Assembly (NCBI GenBank): GCA_013003535.1 | Contig: JABDIY010000162.1 | Coordinates: 122,130-186,129 of the forward strand | Source: Acidimicrobiales bacterium | GTDB lineage: Bacteria; Actinomycetota; Acidimicrobiia; Acidimicrobiales; SZUA-35 | Reading direction: 5' to 3' | Length of the DNA: 64,000 nt | Part shown: one piece after another, positions 53,386-61,463 of the stretch | How the letters are laid out: each line of letters begins with the position of its first letter | Numbering within the stretch: position 1 is the stretch's first letter | Position numbers and translations under genes: made by a program | The notes under the pieces: generated by a model | The model's database searches: none | What the model was told of the DNA's origin: nothing | The model's input: the letters and a program-made list of their open reading frames with translations, nothing else

Positions 53386-55398
53386 GTGTCTCGAACAATC
53401 CGACTGCTGACGGCAGTCCTGTCCCTACTCATGATCTCGACGGCGCTTGTGACGACGTCGGCCTCGGCCGCACCCCGTGACACCAAGATCAATTGGCGAT
53501 CCTGCTACCGCGACATTCAACAAGTCGTATGGCCGGATGAGTTCTCCGAGTTTTTCGGCGGTCCGGTCCGCTTTGAATGCGCAACTGTCCCAGTGCCAAT
53601 CGACTACGACGGCAGTTCTGGTGGAACACTCCAATTGTCGGTGGTTCGAATCCCCTCAACCAATCCCTCGAGCCCGGGCGGGTCGCTTTTTTCAAATCCG
53701 GGAGGACCCAGCGGCTCAGGAGTGGAATTCACACTCTTCTCCGCTCCCCTTGCCTTCTCACCAGAACTCCGAGCGAATTTCGACATCATCGGATTCGACC
53801 CCCGTGGCATTCTCCTGAGCACGCCTGCCCGGTGTTACGGCAACTACAAGAATCGGGCCCAGGACGCTTTTCAAAATGCGGCATTTCCGATCACTGACGC
53901 TGAAAAAGCAGCATGGCTCGCTGGGGACGACGCACTTCAGGCGGCCTGTGCTCAGCGAGGAAACAAGGTCCTTGACCACATGTCAACCGCCAACGTTGCT
54001 CGAGACATGGACCGCCTTCGCGAGGCGGTAGGCGATGAGCAGCTCACCTACATCGGGTACAGCTACGGCACCATGGTTGGGGCCACCTATGCCAACCTAT
54101 TCCCCGACCGAGTGCGGGCAATAGCTTTGGACAGCGCGCTGGACCCGGTGGAGTGGACAACTGGTCGTGACGGGACAGGTCCCACAGTGCCCGTGAGTTC
54201 TCGACTGAAGAGCCATGAGGGAGCCCAGGACGCCCTGGAGCTGTTCTTCGATCTATGCGATAACCGCCCGGATGCATGCCCCATCGCTCCGAACAGCGCC
54301 GAACGTTACCGCGCAATCCTGGACGCTTTGACCGCCAATCCCGTCCAGATCGAGATCGAATTCATCGATTTCGAGACTGGTGGAGTTTTTGTCGAGCTCT
54401 TCACGTACCGGGCGTCGGACCTGGTGGGGGACACGCTCGGAATTCTCTATAGCGGCGACGCATGGCCGATCATTTCGTTCATTGTCGCCGATATCGAGGG
54501 GCTACTCGCAGCGCCCCCGTCAGACTTCACAGCCTTCGGCCGGAACATCCGGGCGCTTCGGACCGGCGAGGCCAATAGCTTCGTTGCTCGGGCCGGGCTC
54601 TGGCAGGGGACCTTGGCAACCAAGGTTGGGCCACCCAAATACTTCAACTTTCTGGAAGGGTTTCCCGGTGTCCTCTGCTCCGACGCCACCAATCCCGATG
54701 ACGCGCAAGTCTGGACTGACACCGCAGACAGCCTCGACGAAAACGGGTACATCTTCGGGCCACTCTGGACTTGGAGCAGTTCGGTCTGCGACAACTGGCC
54801 AGGGGCGGACGATGACCGTTACACCGGACCGTGGAACGCGGAAACAGCCAATCCCGTCCTCGTGGTGAACAATGAGTTCGACCCGGCAACCGCGTACGTC
54901 GGAGCGGTTGCGATGGACAACGAGCTTGGAAATTCGCAGCTTCTCACCGTCGTCGGCGGCCGCGGCCACATAGCTTCTCAAAGCTCGGCGTGTGCCGCGT
55001 TCTTCATCGAGCAATATGTGTTGACCCAAAGCCTCCCACCAGTCGGGCTGGATTGCGAACCCAACGTGCCTGATCCGTTCGACAACTTCGGACCGCCGTC
55101 GAACATCACCATCGTAATCGAGGGGCCCGATGGCGAACCCATCTCCATCGAGACGCTGGTGATTAATGGTGAAGTCATCCAGCCGCCGCTCATTCTGGAA
55201 GCCGCCGATGGCGAAATCATCATCATTGAGCCAGTAGTTGTGCCCTTGGGGACCGGAGAAACCGCCACGGTAGATCTTGGCAATGGTGAGATCTTGGTCT
55301 TCGAACCGTTCGACGTGCTAGGCCCCGATGGCGAGCTGGTCACCGTCGAAGCCAATGTTATTCGCAATGCGGTGATCCTCGAAGTCATCGAGGGGTAA
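53386..55398 (+). CDS. Secreted alpha/beta hydrolase, TAP-like (tripeptidyl aminopeptidase family)
   Basis: A 670-residue protein with an N-terminal signal peptide (LLTAVLSLLMISTALVTTSASA). The catalytic domain carries SNPGGPSGSG (oxyanion) and IGYSYGTMVGATYANLFPDRV (Ser near 226). The later NEFDPATAYVGAV and GRGHIAS regions supply Asp and His. A C-terminal extension of ~110 residues (from ~561) consists of short beta-rich repeats (IEGPDGEPISIETLVINGEV and similar) that are not part of the family. The GTG has AAGGAG upstream. It likely removes N-terminal tripeptides from exported peptides. Confidence 0.85.
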   Translation: MSRTIRLLTAVLSLLMISTALVTTSASAAPRDTKINWRSCYRDIQQVVWPDEFSEFFGGPVRFECATVPVPIDYDGSSGGTLQLSVVRIPSTNPSSPGGSLFSNPGGPSGSGVEFTLFSAPLAFSPELRANFDIIGFDPRGILLSTPARCYGNYKNRAQDAFQNAAFPITDAEKAAWLAGDDALQAACAQRGNKVLDHMSTANVARDMDRLREAVGDEQLTYIGYSYGTMVGATYANLFPDRVRAIALDSALDPVEWTTGRDGTGPTVPVSSRLKSHEGAQDALELFFDLCDNRPDACPIAPNSAERYRAILDALTANPVQIEIEFIDFETGGVFVELFTYRASDLVGDTLGILYSGDAWPIISFIVADIEGLLAAPPSDFTAFGRNIRALRTGEANSFVARAGLWQGTLATKVGPPKYFNFLEGFPGVLCSDATNPDDAQVWTDTADSLDENGYIFGPLWTWSSSVCDNWPGADDDRYTGPWNAETANPVLVVNNEFDPATAYVGAVAMDNELGNSQLLTVVGGRGHIASQSSACAAFFIEQYVLTQSLPPVGLDCEPNVPDPFDNFGPPSNITIVIEGPDGEPISIETLVINGEVIQPPLILEAADGEIIIIEPVVVPLGTGETATVDLGNGEILVFEPFDVLGPDGELVTVEANVIRNAVILEVIEG

Positions 55399-55506
55399 GG
55401 TCCGCCACGAACTCCATCCTCGCTGCATCGGCTGTAGTAGACCAGATCGGCGAGGATGGGGGTGGCGCGACCGGCGTCAGAGTACCAAGTGATCAACCAC
55501 GACCGT

Positions 55507-57075
55507 TCAGACGCCGAGGAGCTCCTTTACGCGGGGCATGTCTTGATGAGCCATCAATTCGTCGCGCCGGAAGATCAGCGAAAGTTTTGTTCTGCGGCGA
55601 AGGAAGTCGTCGATCGTGGCGATCATCTCCCGGTCCGCCATGAGCTGCACCTCGGCCCACAAAACGTCGGTATCGCCCAAGACGGATTCCCCCATGACCG
55701 GATCGGACTCAACACTTCGCAAAACCTGATGAGCGGAGAGGCCGTGGCGGCGCCAGAGGACCTCGGCCATGGATTCAGCGCGCTCAACCGAGGGCTTGCG
55801 ATCCAACCCCACAGCCTTGGCAGCGGCATAGAAACCGTCACGGCTCTCCGCCGGCGGCTCCCCAAACCATCCGTCAACTTGTGGACCTACGGCAAGGCCG
55901 AGCTCGGCAACTGCCTCGGCCACCTCGTCTCCAACATTCAAACAGTCCGTAAGTTTTCCGCCAAAGATCGACACTACCTTGGCAGCGTCGTTGGACTCGA
56001 TCTCGTGTTTACGGGATAGCTTCGTCCAGTCCGTTTCGGTCTCATCGCTACCTCCCACCCTCACGACAAGGGGCCGCACGCCCGACCGTTCGCCGATGAC
56101 GTCGTGGCGTGTCAGTGGTGTGGGAAGGTCCAACCGCGCATTGATCTGTTCCAACAAAAAGTCTCGATCATCGTCGGTTACTCCCTCATCAACGATCTCC
56201 GTACGTGTGTCGGTGGTTCCAATCACAGAACGGTGAGCCATGGGAATCACGTAGAACAGTCGGCCGGTGTCGTCGAAAAACGCCAAGACCCGTTCAGAGT
56301 CTGTGACCCGAGGAACAACCAGATGGATGCCCTTGGAATACACGATGCGGTGCTCTGTCTTCAGGTCCCACTTCTCATTGAGACCGTCAACAAAAGGTCC
56401 GGCGGCATTCACGATGGAGCGAGCTCTCAGGTTGATCTTCTGCCCGGTCAACTCGTCGAGGATTGTGGCCTCCCAGCCCTGGGACGTGCGGTTTGAACCG
56501 GCCAGCGAAGCGTAGTTTGCGGCCACTGCGCCGTTGTCGATAGCGGACTGAATGAAGCCCCAAACGAAGCGGGCATCGTTGTCCTTCAGGTAGGCATCCA
56601 TGTACTCGATGCCCCCTCGCGCTGTTGCGGTGTTCACCACGGGTTCGACCGCTTCGATTCCCTTCGCTGAAAAATACTTCGGCGGCTTCGTGAAAAAGCG
56701 ACCGATACCCCAATAGCCAAAGCTGCCCAGCGCGGCAAGCCAAGGCGGAAACGGGGAGGTCTTATCGAGGGTTGCGAGGAACCCCAACTCGGAGATGCGG
56801 GTGGGATATTGCCGCATCAGATGATTGCGAGATGTGCACAGCTTCCACACGAGCGGCAGCTCGTAGTTCTCGAGGTACTTGAAACCGCCCCAAACCAAAT
56901 TGGAGGATTCCTGACTTGTGAAGCCGGCGAAATCGCCACGATCCACCAGCGCCACGCGAACACCCCGGGCGGTCAGGGCAGCTGCAGACACCGCACCGTT
57001 GATCCCGCCCCCAACAATCAGCACATCAAAGTCGCCGCCGTCGAGGTTGCTGATGTTCTGCGAGCGCTGAGCCAT
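55507..57075 (-). CDS. glpD: Glycerol-3-phosphate dehydrogenase (FAD)
   Basis: A 522-residue FAD enzyme that oxidises glycerol-3-phosphate to dihydroxyacetone phosphate and passes electrons to quinone. The dinucleotide motif DVLIVGGGINGAVSAAAL, the ESSNLVWGGFKYLENYELP segment and GTTDTRTE match GlpD. The C-terminal domain (LRSVESDPVMGE onward) is also present. ATG 57075 is the start; upstream frame is antisense to hpt. It is divergent from hpt with a 67-bp gap. Confidence 0.9.
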   Translation of the reverse strand: MAQRSQNISNLDGGDFDVLIVGGGINGAVSAAALTARGVRVALVDRGDFAGFTSQESSNLVWGGFKYLENYELPLVWKLCTSRNHLMRQYPTRISELGFLATLDKTSPFPPWLAALGSFGYWGIGRFFTKPPKYFSAKGIEAVEPVVNTATARGGIEYMDAYLKDNDARFVWGFIQSAIDNGAVAANYASLAGSNRTSQGWEATILDELTGQKINLRARSIVNAAGPFVDGLNEKWDLKTEHRIVYSKGIHLVVPRVTDSERVLAFFDDTGRLFYVIPMAHRSVIGTTDTRTEIVDEGVTDDDRDFLLEQINARLDLPTPLTRHDVIGERSGVRPLVVRVGGSDETETDWTKLSRKHEIESNDAAKVVSIFGGKLTDCLNVGDEVAEAVAELGLAVGPQVDGWFGEPPAESRDGFYAAAKAVGLDRKPSVERAESMAEVLWRRHGLSAHQVLRSVESDPVMGESVLGDTDVLWAEVQLMADREMIATIDDFLRRRTKLSLIFRRDELMAHQDMPRVKELLGV

Positions 57076-57142
57076 CCGCTCACGGTATCTCGCTGCTGAT
57101 TTGGTCAGTGGGGTCGCGTGCGACCCTTGGCAGAATGGAGGC

Positions 57143-57718
57143 GTGACAACATCTTCACAACTGCCGTTGCCGCCGTTTCCTCCTGAAGGCGAGGTCGGCA
57201 AGATATTGCTCACCGAAGAACAGATCCAAAGCCGCGTGGCTGTCCTTGGTGAAGAACTCGCCCGGAAATACCAGGGGGTAACCCCCCTCTTCGTCGCCGT
57301 CATGAAAGGCAGCGTGATCTTCGTTGCCGATCTTCTGCGGGCATATCACGGTCCGGTGGAATTCGACGCGATGGTGGTGAGTTCCTACGGCGATGCCCTC
57401 CGGTCTAGCGGAGTTGTGAAGATTGTCAAAGATCTGGACACACCGGCGGCTGGTCGACATGTCGTCTTGGTAGAGGACATCGTGGACACCGGCCTCACCA
57501 TGCAGTATCTCTTGAATCACTTTGAGCAACAGGGCGCCTCGTCGGTCGCGGTCTGTTCATTGTTGGTGCGCGAGGGCACGGACACGGCGGGGCTGCGAAT
57601 AGATCACGTTGGTTTTGAGATCCCTCACGACTTCGTGATCGGCTACGGGCTCGACGCTGCTCAGATCTACCGTAATCTTCCCTTCGTCGGAGTCTTCACC
57701 GGCACGGTCGATCACTAA
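57143..57718 (+). CDS. hpt: Hypoxanthine phosphoribosyltransferase
   Basis: A 191-residue purine salvage enzyme that converts hypoxanthine (and guanine) with PRPP to IMP or GMP. The PRPP loop is VVLVEDIVDTGLTMQYL, and the N-terminal LFVAVMKGSVIFVADLLR segment and the C-terminal FVIGYGLD are typical of bacterial Hpt. The start is the GTG at 57143, right after GGAGGC, which is too close for normal spacing; a TTG at 57101 is an alternative. It is divergent from glpD and precedes a VOC gene. Confidence 0.94.
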   Translation: MTTSSQLPLPPFPPEGEVGKILLTEEQIQSRVAVLGEELARKYQGVTPLFVAVMKGSVIFVADLLRAYHGPVEFDAMVVSSYGDALRSSGVVKIVKDLDTPAAGRHVVLVEDIVDTGLTMQYLLNHFEQQGASSVAVCSLLVREGTDTAGLRIDHVGFEIPHDFVIGYGLDAAQIYRNLPFVGVFTGTVDH

Positions 57719-57724
57719 ACCCCC

Positions 57725-57741
57725 CTTTCACCTAGTGAAAG
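57725..57741. promoter_or_regulatory. Perfect 7-bp dyad between hpt and the VOC gene
   Basis: CTTTCAC (57725-57731) and GTGAAAG (57735-57741) are perfectly complementary around a CTA loop, seven bases after the hpt stop. On the plus strand the sequence after it is A/T-rich (ATTTAACTAAT). It could be the terminator of hpt or an operator of the next gene. A second small dyad (AGTGA/TCACT) overlaps it. Confidence 0.5.
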
Positions 57742-57756
57742 ATTTAACTAATACGC

Positions 57757-57768
57757 TAAGATCTCACT
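57757..57768 (+). promoter_or_regulatory. Putative leaderless promoter (-10 TAAGAT) before the VOC gene
   Basis: TAAGAT at 57757-57762 fits the actinobacterial TANNNT -10 consensus and ends seven bases before the ATG at 57769, which is the spacing of a leaderless transcript. The start has no Shine-Dalgarno, consistent with this. The -35 element would overlap the dyad at 57725-57741. Sequence-based prediction only. Confidence 0.45.
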
Positions 57769-58266
57769 ATGCAGCCTGGCAGTCACGTAGATCGGACCGC
57801 AGAATGGGAACAACTCCGTTCCACCTATCTCGCGCCCAAAGCAGACCGCCCTCCAACATCGGCTCGCGGCTTTCATCACGTGGCCGCCCTGTCCTCGGAT
57901 GTTGAGACCACTGTCAATTTCTACCAAGGCGTTCTGGGATTCCCGCTGACCGACCTCTTCGAGAACCGGGACTACCCAGGCAGCACCCACTTCTTCTTCG
58001 ACGTTGGGAACGGCAATTCCATTGCGTTCTTCGACTTCCCCGGCCTCGGCCTCGGTGATTACGCCGAAGTGCTTGGCGGGCTGCACCACATCGCCATCTC
58101 CGTCACACCCGAGGTCTGGGACACAACAAAAGCGAAGTTCGATGCGGTTGGCCGTGAGTACGCAATCGTTTCGGGCACATCGATGTACTTCGCCGGGCCT
58201 GACGGCGAGCGGCTCGAATTCATCAAGGAGCCACTGGGCCAGATGTATGGCCACGAAGTTCTGTAA
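57769..58266 (+). CDS. VOC (glyoxalase-like) family protein
   Basis: 165 residues. The metal-ligand pattern fits a vicinal-oxygen-chelate fold: FHHVAALSSDVETTVNFYQGVLGFPL at 35-60, then LHHIAISVTPE and YFAGPDGERLEFIKEP with the last ligand Glu. The family includes glyoxalase, dioxygenase and resistance enzymes, and I cannot pick one. It follows hpt and has no ribosome binding site; see the promoter entry. Confidence 0.85.
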   Translation: MQPGSHVDRTAEWEQLRSTYLAPKADRPPTSARGFHHVAALSSDVETTVNFYQGVLGFPLTDLFENRDYPGSTHFFFDVGNGNSIAFFDFPGLGLGDYAEVLGGLHHIAISVTPEVWDTTKAKFDAVGREYAIVSGTSMYFAGPDGERLEFIKEPLGQMYGHEVL

Positions 58267-58347
58267 CCAACCCCCTCTCCTCGCTGCAGAAGGTGACAGT
58301 CGCTACCTCACCGAGTGAATCACTGCGCAATTGGGTACATAGGTGGG

Positions 58348-59535
58348 GTGGCAACCAAGACTGTAAGAACCAGGGCAAAACCGATGCTGGCGACCGACGT
58401 GGTGGTAGTCGGCGCTGGTTACGCCGGGTGCTACGCCATCGCCGGATTACGGCGCGCCCGTGTTGATGTGGTTGCGGTGGACCCCACCGGCACCATGGAC
58501 ATGCTGCCCCGACTCGCTGCCGTCGCTGGCCATGCGGACGCTGCCACCGATGCTGCAATCGAGCTAACGAAGTTGTTCCCTCACCTCAAAATCGTGAGAG
58601 GCAAGATGAAGCGGTTCAGGAAAGGTGTGGTGACCACCGAGGCCGGACATCGAGTTCGTGGTCGGGTCACGATCATCACCGCCGGAGCGCAACCAACTGA
58701 GCCCACCATTGCCGGTCTTGCCAATGCTTTCCAGCTTCGCACGGCAGCCGACGCCCTCCGCCTCCGCGCTGCCGTCGGCGAAGCCGAGGACGTCGTCATC
58801 GTGGGCGGCGGTGCCACTGGTGTTCAGTTGGCCGGTGCACTGAGCAACAGCGGCGTTGCGAACGCAATACTCGTCGATTCTGCGTCCCGCCTACTTCCAG
58901 AATTCCATGAAAGCCTCGGCTCACACGCAAAAGACCTTCTGAGCGCGAGAGGCGTCCGCATCGAGCTGGATGCGGCGGTGGAATCGATTCAGCCCAATGG
59001 CGTGGTGCTTGAAGACGGGACCGAACTCATCGGTCTGCCGGTCTGGGCTGGGGGGTTCCGCGCCACGATGGACGCGTTCAAGGTTGGTCCAACCACTGAG
59101 GGCCGGCTCAATATCGGCGACGATCTCCGAGTGGAAGGCACGAAAGACGTGTTGGCGGCCGGCGACGCCGCCGCCCACCTGGACAGCAAAGGCAATCTGC
59201 GGCCCATGGCGGCACAAACTGCTGTGCAGGCCGGCTCAGGGGCGGCTAAGAACGCTGTGCGAATGCTCCGCGGGCAACCGACGGCTTCGGTGGCTATGCG
59301 CGACCTCGGCTGGGTCGTTGATCTCACCGGCGGGCGCGGCGTCGCCCAGGTTGGTCCTTTCCGTTTCGCTACTTCAGGGCTGGACCGCATTCCTCCGTAT
59401 CTCCATGACTTCATCGATGCGAAGACCCTGTATGAGGTAGGAGGAGTAAAAGCGGTCAAGCGCTACTCCCCCGGTCGCCAGACCACACCTCCGGAGGGAC
59501 TCGATCTGGAATTCCTCCAGCACTACCTCGGCTAA
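58348..59535 (+). CDS. NAD(P)/FAD-dependent oxidoreductase (NDH-2-like)
   Basis: About 395 residues. It has two Rossmann motifs: DVVVVGAGYAGCYAI and DVVIVGGGATGVQLAGAL, plus the C-terminal FAD motif VLAAGDAAAHLDSKG, and MAAQTAVQAG. This is the pattern of the type II NADH dehydrogenase/Pyr_redox_2 family. A membrane-anchoring C terminus is not obvious. Start: GTG 58348 with AGGTGGG upstream is preferred; GTG 58315 is also in frame. Confidence 0.82.
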   Translation: MATKTVRTRAKPMLATDVVVVGAGYAGCYAIAGLRRARVDVVAVDPTGTMDMLPRLAAVAGHADAATDAAIELTKLFPHLKIVRGKMKRFRKGVVTTEAGHRVRGRVTIITAGAQPTEPTIAGLANAFQLRTAADALRLRAAVGEAEDVVIVGGGATGVQLAGALSNSGVANAILVDSASRLLPEFHESLGSHAKDLLSARGVRIELDAAVESIQPNGVVLEDGTELIGLPVWAGGFRATMDAFKVGPTTEGRLNIGDDLRVEGTKDVLAAGDAAAHLDSKGNLRPMAAQTAVQAGSGAAKNAVRMLRGQPTASVAMRDLGWVVDLTGGRGVAQVGPFRFATSGLDRIPPYLHDFIDAKTLYEVGGVKAVKRYSPGRQTTPPEGLDLEFLQHYLG

Positions 59536-59569
59536 CACCGCTCGCGCCGCAGGCTTCCCGAAACGCTGC

Positions 59570-59688
59570 GCAGTCCGATTCTGAGTTCACACCCCGGTTA
59601 TTGCCGCGCCGAAGGCGAAGCCTCCGTGGCGCTTGAACGGCCCCCGGAGGGACAACACAGCACGGCCCCCGGAGGGACAACACAGCAC
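59570..59688. repeat. Dispersed intergenic element, copy B
   Basis: Starts at GCAGTCCGATT, includes GCGCCGAAGGCGAAGCC and CTCCGTGGCG, and ends in two near-identical copies (25 bp each) of CGGCCCCCGGAGGGACAACA. It follows the oxidoreductase stop and lies in the gap to the convergent ilvC gene. It aligns with copy A at 23263 and with copy C about 134 bp later. Confidence 0.82.
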
Positions 59689-59703
59689 CGACGGACGCGT
59701 TGA

Positions 59704-59820
59704 GCAGTCCCGCTCAAAAGTCACGATGCAGTTATCGTTGCGCCGAAGGCGAAGCCTCCGTGGCGCTTGAACGGCCCCCGGAGGGACAACACAGCACGGC
59801 CCCGGAGGGACAACACAGCT
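59704..59820. repeat. Dispersed intergenic element, copy C
   Basis: Starts at GCAGTCCCGCT and again carries GCGCCGAAGGCGAAGCC, the CTCCG/CGGAG dyad and two CGGCCCC(C)GGAGGGACAACA tails. It ends directly at the ilvC stop codon, so any terminator function would serve the ilv operon. Compared with copy B, one of the tail units is a base shorter. Confidence 0.82.
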
Positions 59821-60855
59821 TTAGCCTTGACCGCCGGATGTGGCCCGGACGCTGGTTGTTCCAGCATTGATGAAAGGCATCATGGCACGCAGTTTGCTGC
59901 CCACCTTCTCGATCGGATGGACCTTGCCCGCCTCTTCCAGTGCGTGGAAGTTTTCACGGCCGCCTCGGCCTTCCTCCACCCATTCGGTGGCGAAGGTACC
60001 GTCTTGGATCTCGGTGAGGATGCGCTTCATCTCGGCCTTGGTCTCGGCGTTTACGATGCGAGGGCCGCGGGTGAGATCGCCATATTCTGCGGTGTCGGAA
60101 ATGCTGTAGCGCATGCCGGCGATGCCTTCTTGATACATGAGGTCCACGATGAGCTTGAGTTCGTGGAGGCATTCGAAGTAGGCAACCTCGGGTTGATAGC
60201 CGGCCTCGATGAGGGTTTCAAACCCGGCCTGCACCAGCGCAGTGGTGCCGCCGCAAAGCACGGCCTGTTCGCCGAACAGGTCGGTTTCGGTCTCTTCGGT
60301 AAACGTTGTTTCGATCACACCAGCTCGGGCGCCGCCGATGGCATCGGCGTATGCGAGGGCCAGTGCCTTGGCGCCGCCGGTAGCGTCATTCTCCACAGCG
60401 ATCAGGGCAGGGACTCCCCCGCCTTCCACGTAGGTGCGGCGAACCAGATGGCCAGGGCCTTTGGGTGCGACCATACATACATCCACACTGGCGGGCGGTT
60501 CGATGAGCCCGAACCGGATGTTGAAGCCGTGGGCAAAGAAGAGGGCGTCACCGTCGTTCAGGTTTGGTGCGATGCTCTCGGTGTAGATGTCGCCCATCGA
60601 GGTGTCCGGCATGAGCATCATGATGACGTCGGCCTCTTTCACAGCGTCAGCGATCGGCAGAACCCGGAGCCCTTCAGATTTAGCCTTGTCGACGGAACCG
60701 GATTCCTTCCGAAGACCGATCCGAACGTCGATCCCGGACTCCTTGAGGTTCAATGCGTGAGCGTGGCCTTGCGAGCCGTAGCCCAAGATGGCCACCTTGC
60801 GCTCGGCGATTGCCGACCGGTCACAATCGGCTTCGTAATACATGTTTGCTGCCAT
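59821..60855 (-). CDS. ilvC: Ketol-acid reductoisomerase
   Basis: A 344-residue class I enzyme of the branched-chain pathway. It has the NADPH-binding motif [41 protein letters not shown] and the C-terminal [28 protein letters not shown] metal-binding domain. It converts 2-acetolactate to dihydroxyvalerate precursors. It lies 86 bases after ilvN on the same strand. It completes ilvBNC. Confidence 0.96.
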   Translation of the reverse strand: MAANMYYEADCDRSAIAERKVAILGYGSQGHAHALNLKESGIDVRIGLRKESGSVDKAKSEGLRVLPIADAVKEADVIMMLMPDTSMGDIYTESIAPNLNDGDALFFAHGFNIRFGLIEPPASVDVCMVAPKGPGHLVRRTYVEGGGVPALIAVENDATGGAKALALAYADAIGGARAGVIETTFTEETETDLFGEQAVLCGGTTALVQAGFETLIEAGYQPEVAYFECLHELKLIVDLMYQEGIAGMRYSISDTAEYGDLTRGPRIVNAETKAEMKRILTEIQDGTFATEWVEEGRGGRENFHALEEAGKVHPIEKVGSKLRAMMPFINAGTTSVRATSGGQG

Positions 60856-60941
60856 TGTCTCTTCTCTCTTGTTTTGAGTCAGGCTTCGGGCTCGGCCAAA
60901 GGATACGCCGGAACCGAAGCCGTCCGAACCGGGAACGAGCC

Positions 60942-61463
60942 CTATTCGGCGCGAACCTTGGCTGGCGTGTTGCCGATCTTGGGCAATGCGATCCGTCCCG
61001 TGCGCTGGACATCATCGATCCCGTAGTCCCGGAGCAGTTCTTCGAAATCGTCCACTTTGCTGGGGTGGCCCTCCAAGCTCACCGTTAAGCGGTCTTTGCT
61101 CACAGCCAAAATCTTGGCCTCGAAGATATCTACTAGTTCGACGATCTGGCTGCGATCCTGAGCGCTCCGAACTGTGGCGATCATCAGCTCCCGTTCCACG
61201 CTGGCGTTGGGGCTGAGCTCTTGGATCTCCACAACGTTGATCAGCTTGAACAGCTGCTTCACGATCTGTTCCAGCGGCGCCGACTCCACATCGACCACGA
61301 TCGTGATACGGCTGAACCGGTGGTCGTTGGTTGGAGCAACGGCCAGGCTGACGATGTTGTAGCCCCGGCGTGCAAACAGATCGGCCACGCGAGCGAGAAC
61401 GCCCGCTTTGTCTTCCACCAGTACGGACAGGGTGTGGTGAGAAAGATCGCCGGGTCTGGTCAT
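60942..61463 (-). CDS. ilvN: Acetolactate synthase small subunit
   Basis: 173 residues. It has an N-terminal ACT domain ([33 protein letters not shown]) and a C-terminal ALS_ss domain. The small subunit stimulates IlvB and gives valine feedback. ATG 61463 overlaps the ilvB stop by four bases (61460), which indicates coupling. Regulated together with ilvB from the leader at 63337-63387. Confidence 0.95.
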   Translation of the reverse strand: MTRPGDLSHHTLSVLVEDKAGVLARVADLFARRGYNIVSLAVAPTNDHRFSRITIVVDVESAPLEQIVKQLFKLINVVEIQELSPNASVERELMIATVRSAQDRSQIVELVDIFEAKILAVSKDRLTVSLEGHPSKVDDFEELLRDYGIDDVQRTGRIALPKIGNTPAKVRAE

